Notes: generated by a model not told the origin, from the sequence alone. A stretch of DNA of 64,000 bases from Agrypnia vestita (GCA_016648135.1 JADDOH010010140.1:1-64000), one strand, 5' to 3'. Shown: positions 47,345 to 58,159, counted from the stretch's first letter. Made by a program: numbers and translations.

Positions 47345-47393
47345 TTCTTGAAAGTTCTGGAAGGAGAATGTTCTAGAAGGTTCGGTAAAGTTC
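47345..47393. promoter_or_regulatory. Heat-shock-element cluster 2 inside the Helitron
   Basis: In phase: TTC 47345, GAA 47350, TTC 47355, GAA 47360. After a 1-bp shift: GAA 47366, TTC 47371, GAA 47376, TTC 47381, TAA 47386, TTC 47391. Nine of ten pentamers are perfect. It is the second copy of the unit at 47238-47291. Confidence 0.7.
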
Positions 47394-47459
47394 TATGTTT
47401 ATCCAAACAGTGTACTAAAAATCAACGCGTGCGAGGCCGCGCGGGCACAGCTAGTAAAA

Positions 47460-48055
47460 TATATAAAATTCATATTTGGTACTGTAACATAAATGACACG
47501 TTTCTTTATAGAGATGCAGAGCGTCTGGCAGAAGAAATGACCCGCTAAAAGCGTCTGGAATGTCATGATAGGTCTTAGGCATGTTTTATATATTCTGACT
47601 TTGCTTTTCATTAACATATGGTTATTAGTCCATACAGCGTCTGCTGCATTTGTCTGCTCTTTGACTTAGTTATACAGATCACTGTATAACGAAGTCAATA
47701 ATGCATTCTCTTTCATTATTTACAACTTTTTAAAGTTGCGTTTAAAGCCAACATTTTAAAGTTTTTCGATGCCTCTGTTCGTATGAAAAACCATCCGGAC
47801 TTGACTCGAAAAATTCATCATTCCAACAAACAGAGATGTCGAAATTGTTCACTATTATCTATTTGAAATTCCATTTTGCATGCCTATTAAGGAAATTAAA
47901 TAACAAATGTAACGTAAAATATATTGTAGAGAAGAAAATTTTCTTTTAAATGAAGTTTATAATCTTTAACAATTTATTCAATATCTGAACCATCCACTTA
48001 CATAATAAAAGCTATGAGCAATATATTGTTCGATAAACCATTTTTCTCTGTACTT
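47460..48055. other. AT-rich DNA, no gene seen
   Basis: Contains TTGACTTAGTTATACAGATC...TGTATAACGAAGTCAA (about 47661-47698), a short imperfect inverted repeat. Nothing coding. Confidence 0.35.
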
Positions 48056-48057
48056 AT

Positions 48058-48300
48058 ATGTATATGAAACACTTACCTTTACATTTTTTATCTATTATTA
48101 GCATAGTTCCGCGCTGCTGTTTTTGTTTTAATGTATGTATGTCTAAACTTCCAATTTTAATTTTTAGTAGACGTTTAATCCTAATGAAGGAACCTTTGGC
48201 TCCGAAACATGTTAATTATTCATTAAGTTATAGTTTTGTACAGTGTTTTCTTGTTATAAAAATATCACTTAATAAATATAATTCACAGTAGCCACAAATT
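48058..48300 (+). other. Possible Penelope-type terminal repeat relic with hammerhead-like core
   Basis: CTAATGA (48181-48187), a stem GGA/TCC with inner CC/GG pairs, then GAAA (48204-48207) and CATGTTAA follow the hammerhead order, but the core has CTAA for CTGA, which should abolish cleavage. The layout matches 19419-19393 on the minus strand. The 77-codon frame across it is not a protein I recognise. Confidence 0.3.
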
Positions 48301-49300
48301 TCTTTATTTTTAATCTATATTTAATAAAAGCGCTGCTAATATTATTGTCTATGGTTATAAAGGGAGATGCTATACAAGTGAACAATTCACCCGCCGCGTC
48401 CGCTCCGCACCGCACCGCAAGCAGTGTGAAGGCGTCCTAATCCTGCTCGCCTCCCCCCGCGAAAACAGCCCCCTTTTTCTGGTTCTTTCTCACTCTTTCT
48501 ACCCCGCCCGTCCAAAGAATGACATGGCAATGCGCATAATGTAATTAACGGCCCGCACGAGTGCGCCAAAATGTATTCCCTCGGATTACGGGGTGAAGTG
48601 GTGGAGGGGAGGAGGGGGCGGGGGTGGGAGAAGATGGTTAGAAGGACGGTGAGAGGTGTGAGAGCGGCAAACCCTCTGTACGCGTCATGTCGCACCGGAG
48701 GTCAAGTAACTCAAAAATACGTATCACTTTTCAGACTCATTTTACACGCTTTTATTACGTTTCACTTATCTGTCAGCGAGGAATCTTATAATCAACATTC
48801 GACCCACTTTATGACCAACAATCGTTCTGAAATTTCGCAGAGGGACGTATTCGTCATAACAATACAATAATGATTAATTAATTTTTGCAAATTACATTTT
48901 AATTTTTTTATAAATTAATATCAACACAATAAAAGAAACAAGCATTGTGTTTTTTCTGAACTTATTTATTTTATATTTTAAGTACATTAACAATTCGACG
49001 GCATGCAGAAAGATATGTTTATAGCTATAACCTGTAAGAAATGACATATGTACTTTTTCTGTATATGTCTGCGGCGAGTTAAAGCAACACCAATCTGGTA
49101 AAGGTTAAAGCCGTGTTGATAGCGCCATCTAGCATCTTGCAGCGTTCATGAGTCCGATTATTTTATTGTGACTTTTTGTTTTTATATTGTTAATATTATA
49201 TCATTTTTTGTCATGTTATTCCTATGTACTGAGATAGTTATGATGTAAAAGCCCAAATCAAGGCGTAATAGGTATATTATAAAATAAAAATATCAATACA
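48301..49300. other. Noncoding DNA; GC-rich island at about 48390-48700 with a G-quadruplex-type run
   Basis: 48606-48628 has four G-runs of 3-5 separated by 1-4 bases, a canonical G-quadruplex pattern. 48530-48580 (TAATTAACGGCCCGCACGAG) looks non-repetitive. Frames on both strands are GC artefacts. Confidence 0.4.
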
Positions 49301-49692
49301 CTCAATATTTCTGACTTATTTTCTGCCAAAAGTTGAACTATCATTACACTAGCTTATATCGATAGTGAAAACTTGAGTCACTCACTACTCAACTCAAATA
49401 ATCTAAAAGCCTTGTAAAAAAATTATTTAAAATTTTTGCATAGTTTTTACAATTTATTCGACTTGAATTAAAGTGAATGAATTTTCGTGATCGATAAAAG
49501 TTACTGAAATGAAAGTTTAATTTTTTGCAAAATTGCCACAAATGAAAAAAAAATGCAAACTTTGTTATTGCTATCTCCATAAATATTGATATTGATATTA
49601 TTGGTCATTTTGCTTGAACATTTGCGACTAATTCATTATCAAGGCAGGAATCCGCCTGTAAAATTTTTTCTACTAGCCAAGAGACACCTGTA
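49300..49692. mobile_element. Family A foldback element, copy missing its left end
   Basis: The right part (TATCTCCATAAATATTGATA... to ATCAAGGCAGGAATCC and ACACCTGT) matches the right half of 11103-11535; the interior is shared too. The left 100 bp are missing. Confidence 0.6.
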
Positions 49693-49738
49693 TGCGTCGT
49701 TTTTTTACGTTTTATATATTATATTTTTATAGTGTTTA

Positions 49739-49900
49739 ACAGGGCTATTGCATAATATTTTACAAGTAGATTCCTTCTTAAATTATGAAAGGAATGTATG
49801 TAAGCAACATTATATTAATATCAATACTTATGGAGATAAAATTCTTAAAATTTTGCATTTTTTCTCAATATTTCTGAATATATTCTGTTAAACGTCGGAC
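49739..49900. mobile_element. Family A foldback element, left-end fragment
   Basis: Begins ACAGGGCTATTGCATAATAT and includes TTATGGAGATAAAATTC and CTCAATATTTCTGAATA, the left-half order of family A. It lies 46 bp from the preceding copy. Confidence 0.5.
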
Positions 49901-50403
49901 TGTCGTGAAAGTAATTCATATCCACCACTTATTATGTCTAATTTTGTAATGAGAATTTGAAGACATTTTAAAGAATATAGCATCGAGGGGGTAGAAGAAA
50001 TAATATGCACGATGATGTGTGGGGGGAGAGGAGTGCCAGGGCCGAGATATGGATTCGAATGTTTATTGAATGGAAAGGAAATGAGTCCGATTATTGTACT
50101 AATACTGTACGTGTCGGGCGGGAGCTCTCGGCGCTACAGCTGAGAGCACATCGGCGGAAGCTGTGTGCTCGCGAGTGATAATTATTAATTAAAATCGTAC
50201 GATTTCTATAGACTGCTTACTGCTCATCTCGACTGAACAACGTCGCAAGATAAATCTTCGAAAGTTTATTTACTTTGACTGTACCTGCTTCTTACGCGAT
50301 ATTCTCCTACACAGTTGCGACATGCTTTCGACATGGTTCTGGAAGTTAAACCACAACACCCGTGGCAATACATGAGCCCTGTTGATGGACCCTGCATTGT
50401 GAA

Positions 50404-51163
50404 GCCATGTATTCACTAGGGGACAAATTGTCCCTCAACAGCACGCGCGGCATACAGTCTACGTGACGTTGCAACGTCGTGCACCGTTCAGCGACGTCGC
50501 GCACAACATAGCGCGGCATTTCTACGTGCCGTGGCAACGTTGCCATGCGCACGGTACCCGAGCGAGCTCACTGCAATCAGTACCACGTGGTATGTTTACA
50601 AGTGAATACGCATGCGCTGTATCTGTCAAGATGACAATGTGGGGAAACGAAATTGTTCTTGAACTCATCGAGCTGTATCGATCGAAGATCGCATAGAATA
50701 TCCGTCCTTCTTTCTCTTTGCAGTAAATAATTTTGCATCCACCACCTTTTTCTCCTCTTACCTTTCGATAAACTCGTTAACATAAATGGATACGCAGCTG
50801 TCATCATAACCTCATAGGGCGACATTTCCGCGACGTGTGGAAAACGATAATTATTTGCAAAAAGGACCTTGTTTTTAATAATATTCAATTTACTACAGTA
50901 AAACCTCTTTAAATTTGAAATTGCGACCCAAAAAAGCATTTCGAATTGCGCGGAGCCCCGTTTTCGCTAAATGACGAAGTGTAAATAGATACCGCAGCTG
51001 TCATTATAACCTCATCGGGTGACATTTCCGCGACAAGATATGTGAGTCCCGGTGTGTACACGTCAAATGACCGCGTCATTGTCCCCGAAACATGAACGTA
51101 GATGTTCATGCGACACGCCGCGCGGAATGCTGCGCTATTTGTCCCCTAGTGAATACATGGCTT
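50404..51163 (-). mobile_element. PIF/Harbinger-like element, decayed, with 26-bp inverted ends
   Basis: AAGCCATGTATTCACTAGGG at 50402-50421 extends to GACAAAT and is mirrored at about 51138-51163 by its exact complement. Inside, the minus-strand frame 50939-50577 includes KGKRRKRWWMQNYLLQRERR then DLRSIQLDEFKNNFVSP, resembling the N-terminal RRWWVxP...F.NFxRMS block of Harbinger transposases. A segment with CGCAGCTGTCAT-ATAACCTC and GACATTTCCGCGAC is repeated (50793-50834, 50992-51034). The catalytic region is missing and no clear target duplication was seen. A hAT or other origin is possible. Confidence 0.45.
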
Positions 51164-51282
51164 GATCCGAAATGTCAGCCAGAATGGTTGTACATGCACG
51201 CCAAAATATTCTGAAGGGTGGTCAAAACCTGAAAACGTATACGGTAAGATATTGGAAAACTCATAAAGATTACAACACACGA

Positions 51283-51718
51283 GGTTGCATCAACTTGGTT
51301 TACTTCGAAAGTCTCGTTTAGCCGGCGCGCGTACGTACTGCGCCTGACTTTGATATGTAGATATCATGAAAGTTGTTTTGACATTTAAGTATCGGTAACA
51401 ATTTAAAAAACGGTACTCCAGAAATGTAACCTTTTCATCTATCCTGTGGCATATATATGTAAAGTTATCAAAACCTCATCTAGAAAAAAAATTTACTATC
51501 AATAATGCTTTACGGCAAAATGAAACAAGTTAATGATATGTATTTATTTAATTTTGTGTTTTTTTCATTTAGAGTTGCAACAAAATCCATTTCCTGTTAA
51601 GATATACCTACTATTGAATCAGTCGATCATTAGAAAAATCTGCGGCTTCCTACATAATATCGCACTGCTTTCAATTATATTTTCAAATAAACCAACTATA
51701 ATCCAAGTTGATGCAACC
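51283..51718. mobile_element. Inverted-repeat element with GGTTGCATCAACTTGG ends
   Basis: GGTTGCATCAACTTGG (51283-51298) and its exact complement (51703-51718) enclose about 400 bp without a recognisable frame. Weaker similarity extends past the 16-bp core (TTTA). Probably a non-autonomous DNA transposon. Confidence 0.55.
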
Positions 51719-51858
51719 GGCCTTTAAAGAGCTCAATTTTTCACATGTAACGATTATTTTGGCAACATATATTTTTTTATGTTTTCTGACCTGTATGTGA
51801 TATAGAGCTAAGAATATCTACGCAAAGAGAAAAATCGGTTTGTCGAAACATAACACGA

Positions 51859-51915
51859 GAAGGTTCCAGAAAGAAACATTTTCTATAAAAACGAGCTCGA
51901 TATCGCTGTGCTTGA
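51859..51915 (+). promoter_or_regulatory. Candidate heat-shock-type promoter: perfect HSE plus TATA box
   Basis: GAAGGTTCCAGAA (51859-51871) is a perfect three-pentamer heat-shock element. Twelve bases later lies TATAAAAA (51884-51891). This spacing and order match compact insect heat-shock promoters and would predict initiation near 51915. No protein frame longer than about 60 codons follows, so a noncoding transcript, a short ORF or a chance match are all possible. It is 4.4 kb from the HSE-rich Helitron but not part of it. Confidence 0.4.
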
Positions 51916-52189
51916 TATTTGGCAAAGTCAAACCGACCAGCGAAATAAATGACGAGAGTACCTACAGGGCATTCGATAGTTTTCGATAACGAACTGTGTG
52001 ATAAATAAACGTCAAAAGTTTGTCGACATTCACAATTAGTGCTAATTACATAACACTGCTCATTAAGTTCGTTTTCAGTGATTATAATTTATAAAAACAT
52101 GAATTAATTACAAGTGTATCATCTGTCTCCCACCACCGCGACCCCGTGACAATTTAATTTAACTTAATTTTTAAAAAATAGAGATGTGA

Positions 52190-52345
52190 ACACGGAATTC
52201 GTGTCGCATCAATATTCTCACAATTTTCAAAATAAGCTAAACGCTTGTGCTATGAAAATAGGACTAATTTGCTGGTGTCCTGGAATAGGACTCGAACTAC
52301 CGACCACCAGATCGCTAAGCGAGCGTCATGACTACTACACCAACA
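52190..52345 (-). mobile_element. tRNA-derived SINE, minus strand
   Basis: On the minus strand the head (about 52345-52270) has an A-box-like TTGGTGTAGTAGTC, a loop CGCTCGCTTAGCGATC and the B box GGTAGTTCGAGTCC. The body runs towards 52190 and is shared with 38805-38935 and 21740-21790. It is the best-preserved copy of this family here. Confidence 0.65.
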
Positions 52346-52359
52346 AGCTACTCGTATAT

Positions 52360-53865
52360 ATACTACAATATATTGCTTTCAGTAATATTTTTTGTGTGAA
52401 TAACTACAATTACAAACGATTAACCCAATTTTATAATTACATTAGATTACATAAAGACCAACTATGAATAAACCTATAAAATGCAGATATATAAATCTAT
52501 TTAAGAAATCACTAACTTCAGATATTGCGTACACGTGGTTTGTGGACACCGGGTTTTCAATAAATTTCAAACGGCCGCCTCCGCCCACGATGACGGAGTG
52601 ACCAATTAAATCGGTGACAGGCATCCATTTATTGACACATTGTACGTATTACGCACGGTGACACTCACACTAACACAATTGGATCGTTGCCTGAAATCTA
52701 GTCTACATGGCTAAAAAATCAGTAGATGTATAATTTTATCAATCGTATTGTTCTTTTGTTGGACGTAATGTAGTTTTTTTTTGTTTTCAATCCATCATCA
52801 AAACGGCAACCAAAATTCGAATACTACTTGGTTGTTATTTTTTATCTAATTATTTGTTCATAAATAAAGCATCATAATTAAAATAATGTCACACGAGAAG
52901 TATCTACACACAAAAACAAGTCGCTTAAATATCATATAATTTTCCATAAATCAAGTGAATTTTTGTGTTTATTTTAATTAACAATCACAAAGTAATCGCT
53001 AATTAAGATACTATATAATAATTTACTTTCGATGTTTACAGCGTTAACTCTGTGATAATAATAATAATTAATCGAAGTTTGTCAATTTTTAAAATTCGAT
53101 TTTCACTTTAAAGGGGGCGCAGGGAAATAATGTTATTCTAATTTCTGTACCTCTCATTAATATATTTTTTACAAACGTGTACCAGATATTTGTTTTATTG
53201 TGTCTATGTATGTTACGCGACGCATTTTCTATAAATTAATTAAGAAAACTGAAGGGACGCGAAAATTTTTTGGGATTTGGGAATAATGCAGGTACTTCGC
53301 TGTAGGTTGTTCAGTCAGTACCCACGTCTCATCTGCTTCACCATAAATAAATTAAAAAAACAACATGTCAATGGATGATGAAGGCATTCATCATTAAAGG
53401 ACTTAAACAAAACATAACGGTAACAAACTCTACAATCCCAAACATACCCCCACTACGCCGAAAAACCTCAGCCGATGTGTCCTTGGAATCGGGGTAGGTA
53501 TCCATTTTTTTACAAGGGAATATAAAATATTTATTCTATTTTTTTGTAAAGACATTTAACGCTGAACTGGATTTTTATTTACATGCGTTGGAGATTTTCA
53601 TTGAAATTCTTTTTTTTTTAATTTTATTTAAAATAATTTAAATTGTTTTACGTATAGAACCAATAATAATTTTTGTATACGTGAAGAAAAAACACTCGGT
53701 GAAATAAATGAATAAACAGAATTTCAGTTTTTTTATTTTCTAATATTCACTTGCCAATTAGGTATGGACATTAATTTTACGTTTTCTTCGTTTATTCATG
53801 TTGTTAGACAATCCCAGTGACATTGTCGAACTGTCGGCATCCGTCATATTTGTTATACCAGATGA
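52360..53865. other. AT-rich DNA, no gene seen
   Basis: 52520-52640 is a slightly GC-richer patch. No RNA gene or transposon end was recognised in the rest. Confidence 0.4.
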
Positions 53866-53870
53866 ATATA

Positions 53871-54338
53871 TCTATACTAATATTATAAAGAGGAAAGATT
53901 TGATTGTGTGTTTGAATTGAATAGGCTCCGAAACTACTGGACCAATTTGAAAAAATTTTTCACATTCATAATCCTACATTATCCTTGATGAACATAGGTT
54001 ATAGAATATTTTTAAAAATGTTAGGGATCCGTATGAAAACTTCGATAATGTAACCCAACGTGTGAAAAAATTATAAAAAAAAAACCTTATATTGCGTACG
54101 CTGCGGATTTTATTGCCAATAGAGCAAAGTAATGTACTACAATTTTATAGAGGACATTAATATCTACAAAAGAGTCTGCGATACCATATATCTAAGTATT
54201 ACAGTTATGTTACAATAACTTATGTTAACATTAGATGGAAACATTGTTTTTTAGAGAACAGCGGACCCATTGTTTTCCCTCACAATCTTATTTTTTACTT
54301 AATACTTAACCCGTGCAACGCCGGGTAAGACCAGCTAT
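53871..54338 (+). mobile_element. Helitron-like non-autonomous element, plus strand
   Basis: It starts TCTATACTAATATTATAAAG after an A and ends with hairpin ACCCG...CGGGT, then CTAT (a decayed CTAG) before T. The internal phrase CTCCGAAACTACTGGACCA is also present in reverse at about 31310. About 470 bp, no open frame. Confidence 0.6.
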
Positions 54339-54654
54339 TATTTACATAAATATAAACCCTTTTTCCACGTTAGCCAACTTTCGGAGTCGATTTTCGGCAA
54401 GGTTGAGTTGAAATCATGAAAAATAAAATAACGCACATGGTGCATACTCTTGTTTAGACCATTTTAAAACAATAAAATCACTTTGCGACGTGATGTATTA
54501 TATATACCTACCCTTTTTGTGGGGATGCCTTCAAATATGTGTAATTAATACTTGTCTTCAACAAATGATATTTAATAACCAATCGGGATAAAGGCACAAT
54601 GATACTACACTGTATACTATTTGAAATGAGATATTCGTCTCAAGGTTTATTAAA

Positions 54655-54955
54655 ATAAAATAACTTTCATGGTTGGGCCGTGTGAAGAGAATGACTGAGC
54701 GGCAATCACCGAAGTTACAGTAGAACACAAAACCAATAAGTTTCAGAAGCCTAGGAAGGCCGAAACTATAATGAAGCCACAATACATTCAATAACAATGA
54801 CATAGGTAACTTTAACCAATTAGAAATCAGAGACAGAACAGAAATGACTCATAGTAGGGATATCATCAAGGAAATTTTTGAGCCTCTTTAAGGTCCAGGT
54901 CACCAGGGTTGGTTGAACCAAAATTGATGGTGATGATGATTATGATGACATTCCT
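54655..54955 (+). pseudogene. LINE reverse-transcriptase C-terminal relic with (GAT)n tail
   Basis: Plus-strand translation from about 54668 reads SWLGRVKRMTERQSPK, the LxWLGHVxRM block, then FRSLGRPKL, then DIGNFNQLEIRDRTEMTHSR, in the usual order of the end of the frame, and reaches a stop near 54890. The copy ends about 60 bp later in GGTGATGATGATTATGATGA, a typical microsatellite-like retrotransposon tail. Two internal stops are present. Confidence 0.65.
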
Positions 54956-55240
54956 ACGGACATTAATTATTGTTCTTTATACACACTCATTTGGCGATTT
55001 TGTGTACGAGTGTACACAAAAGTTTGGTAATAATATTATACAATGCACAAAAATGCATTTTTAAAATATATTTTCAATATTGATATATTCACAAATCGTG
55101 CTTACTCTCTGTAAGAGATATAATATCGTGTTTAGAGAATTAAGGTAAAAATGCAGTTTAAAAATCATGTTATATTAATAAAATTAAAATGCTTTTTATA
55201 ATCCACTGTACATTGCAAAATAAATAAACATTAATATTAT

Positions 55241-55383
55241 ATTTAACTGTAAATAGTAGCGGATATTTTATACGGACCGTATGTTAAAAACATAAAAACA
55301 TAAAAAAAGTTTAAAACATATAAAATATCCACAACTTCTTACAGTTAAATATGTCTAACGACCGTAATAACAACCTTAACTCA
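55241..55383. mobile_element. Penelope terminal-repeat relic
   Basis: AACTGTAAATAGTAGCGGAT...TATACGGACCGTATGTT followed by an inverted copy (ATATAAAATATCCACAAC, TTACAGTTAAATATGTCT) and the outer sequence AACGACCGTAATAACAACCT, matching the left end of 2396-3092. The hammerhead-like part and coding DNA are missing. Confidence 0.65.
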
Positions 55384-55406
55384 TTAATAATTAATATTAT
55401 GTATGT

Positions 55407-55620
55407 AATCTGGTCATGCCTCGAAAGACGTGGCATGACCAGATTAACCAGATACTGAAAAATAGTCCTGTTGAAGCCTGAACAACCGTCGAGCTTGCAT
55501 GCGAAGATGTATGAATGTAAATGAAGCGAAAGTTGTATATCAGGACAGAAGAGTATGGCGCTCTATCCGCTCTGCCTACGCCGAAAACGACGTGATGGTA
55601 AGTTAGTAAGTTAGTAGTAA
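55407..55620 (+). pseudogene. LINE 3' end relic starting at a perfect hairpin
   Basis: RKTWHDQINQILKNSPVEA (about 55423-55480) is the RKTWxDQI block of a LINE frame; VWRSIRSAYAENDVMV (about 55550-55598) is its C-terminal end, in a second frame. The start coincides with a perfect 14-bp inverted repeat: AATCTGGTCATGCC (55407-55420) and GGCATGACCAGATT (55432-55445), the right arm of which is part of the coding block. Confidence 0.55.
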
Positions 55621-55624
55621 TATT

Positions 55625-56770
55625 CAGAGTTTCTTTTACGATTATTGAAGAAGAAATAGTTATGTATCTATTTACATTACAAAATTATAAATGGTAATAC
55701 AGTACTTTATTATTTTCTTTTAAATAATCAGCATAATTTAACAGCTACATTTAATTGAGACATTTAGCAGATCGAATCCCAATGCCGACGATTGTGAAGT
55801 TAGTCTTCTACGGCGCGCTTTAAGGCCGTTTGTATTTACATAAATGTCGATGAAAAAAAATCATTTTACTCATACATAATCGTTTTTAATTTCTAAAAGC
55901 AATCATATTCCAGACATGTCATTGCAAAAACTCACCACGAACAAAACAAATTATTCCTCTCATCAATAAAGTGCGGAGGCGGTGGAGGCAGTGTCGAGGG
56001 GGTGTGGGGGGAGGAGGGGGGGTGAAAGAACACTCCGAGTCACGTCTCTATAAATATGGGGGTATAAAGTATAACGTAAGAATAATAAGAATTTCCTGAG
56101 CTAGGCTCTGATGAGACTTAGCAGATAGGGGGCTCCTCGGCCCACCCCGCCTCACCCTCGCCGACAGTACAGTACACCTTGCCACCCTATTGTTTTAAAG
56201 TCCATTTTAATACAAATAAAAAATTCGCATGTTTGTATTTCTATAAAAAAGTGAGTAAATATATAGAGTTAATTAATATTTTAGTAGTTTTTAATAATTT
56301 TCTTCCTATGAAAAAAAGCGCTCGGGCCAACTTCCCGACAAAATATATATTATTTCATTTTTAAGATCTGTATTTGCATATTTTTATGAAAAATGCCTAA
56401 TCTAAACAATTTTGCACAGTACTTGAAGAATATTTTTCCAATGAGTTATCTAGAGATATTTCAAATCATTGCTAGAAATTGTTGTGAATATTCTCTTAAT
56501 TTCATAAATTTAATTTTTAATACAATTCAGATTTTAAACTACTTTTTCGAGCAATATTTACATTAAAATACATTTGAATATTCAAAACAATTCCTAGGTA
56601 TGGAGTGAATTTTTCTCAAATTTTTAGTAGGTATTTAGGTAGGTATGTTTTAGAATTTTCTGTTATATTTTTTAATTTATCAATTTGATGATTTTTATAG
56701 TTGAAAAACTTATTCACGTTTTCGCAAACAAACACAGATGCGTAGCTTATAATTTAAATATATTTTTTAT
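55625..56770. other. AT-rich DNA with a G-rich island at about 55965-56170
   Basis: 55998-56022 has three G-runs of 5-7 bases on the plus strand. The island is abrupt and without coding sense. The rest is AT-rich and anonymous. Confidence 0.4.
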
Positions 56771-56774
56771 AAAG

Positions 56775-56865
56775 TTGACTTGACTTGTTGGGCAGTTTGG
56801 CTTGTCGGGTAATCGGCTGTCGGGCAATCGGCTATCAGGCAATCGGCTGTCGGGCTGTTAATTTA
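56775..56865. mobile_element. End fragment of the CCGACAGCC element family
   Basis: Four tandem variants of CGGGCAATCGGCTGT lie side by side, the inverted form of the left-end motif at 6247. It marks the right end of a relative of the 6247-7073 element. Confidence 0.6.
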
Positions 56866-56869
56866 TTAC

Positions 56870-57980
56870 AATTAATTTAACGTTGATAATTTAAAACATT
56901 TCTTCAACTAATTAATTAAAGGAGATTCTTTCTTAAACATGAACCAAAGAAACCTTCGGCGTAACGTGTTTTGAAGACGACATCATTATTTTACAAGTAT
57001 TGGTTTCCACGATTAAAAATAATAAATGGTGAAACCTTAAAAAGTGCGGAACGCCTTCAGCGAATGAATTAAGTATACCTACCCTACATTCGCGCTCGCG
57101 AGGGTAGCATCCACCTCCCCCACCCCCGCGATATAAAACATCTCGCGTTTTAAATCTTTCTTGGCAAGGGTTGTGTGGCCGACTTCTTAATCAATATAAA
57201 TTATGAACGCTACAGGAAATTGCTGCGAATGCTGAAACCGGCAGAAGCGGCGGCTCGGAACCTGCGAATTAAAATGTTAATTGATATGGAAGGAAATATT
57301 TGATGAAATATTATTTTTTTGCTTTACGAGCAAATACAAAAGCTTCGTTAAAGCCCTGGACTTATTCCCATAGAAATACAACTAATATTTGAATTTTAAC
57401 TTCGATATAATTTTTTTTAAGCACGCTCTTGAATTGAATAGTATTATAATTACGTAATATGAGGACGGTATTGTATTCAATAAAAATTCTGTTACTTCTT
57501 TATAAATATTATTTATTCATTTATCCAACGCTGTACATTATTTACATTTATTTTAGGTTTAATTTTACTATGCCTGTCTTACTAGAAAACTATCTATTGA
57601 GACAAGCAAAGATTACAGTCAGAACGTACTTAGATGCAAGTACACAGAAGACAAAATTGTTGTAAAATAGTCATTATTCATTATCTCTGCCACAAATAAG
57701 CATAGTTTACTTGGAATCTTGATTACCTTAATATTACGTTATGTTACCTGGCAAACAACATTTAAGTCATTTTGTTTGGATAAGTGTCCCAATAAATGGG
57801 TTCATCTCTCTAATCCACATTTCAATCATTGTTTTTAAATTCTTCGGATACACACATTCTATTTCGTTTTTTGTTACAAATTTTGTACAGTTTTAGGACT
57901 ATTTATTTGGCCTTTAACGGTTCGCGCTCTTGGGACTCCAAGATAATGTTTCTGCGTGTAAGAATTTATTATAAATATTA
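56870..57980. other. AT-rich DNA with a GC-richer, non-repetitive stretch at about 57050-57300
   Basis: 57180-57300 (ATTGCTGCGAATGCTGAAAC; TGTTAATTGATATGGAAGGA) has even composition and could be a conserved noncoding element. No gene is seen. Confidence 0.35.
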
Positions 57981-57985
57981 TAATA

Positions 57986-58085
57986 ACATTATAACAGATT
58001 GTAAGTTAACTTAGTAACCTTGTTAGTTAACTTAGTCCCTCTGGTAGTGGTTTTTACTAAGTTAACTAACAATCTGTTATAATGT
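57986..58085. repeat. Hairpin with 32-bp arms
   Basis: Arms 57986-58017 and 58054-58085 are inverted copies with about one difference. The spacer contains a third copy of GTTAGTTAACTTAGT. Possibly a very small MITE. Confidence 0.75.
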
Positions 58086-58159
58086 CTAACCACAAAGTTA
58101 ATGCTTTCAATATTAATAATATTTTAATAACATTGTTGAATAATGTTATGGTGATCTGT

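Larger units (their letters stand above)
46954..47454 (+). mobile_element. Helitron-like element carrying arrays of heat-shock-element pentamers
   Basis: It begins TCAATTTATATATATA after an A and ends in GCGAGGCCGCGCGGGCACAG followed by CTAG and then T. This gives the TC start, GC-rich terminal hairpin, CTRR end and A/T insertion site expected of Helitrons. It is 501 bp, without helicase, so non-autonomous. The last 250 bp are a diverged tandem duplication (about 112-bp period, TGTCGGT...AGTTCTGGAAGGAGAA). The duplicated units are filled with alternating GAA and TTC at 5-bp spacing, described separately. An inner CCACCGGTGG palindrome lies near 47032-47043. Confidence 0.65.

Noticed and set aside
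48387..48695. 102-codon minus frame and overlapping 99-codon plus frame
   Set aside because: Both lie in a GC-rich, low-complexity island; no domain, Pro/Gly/Arg-rich artefact peptides.
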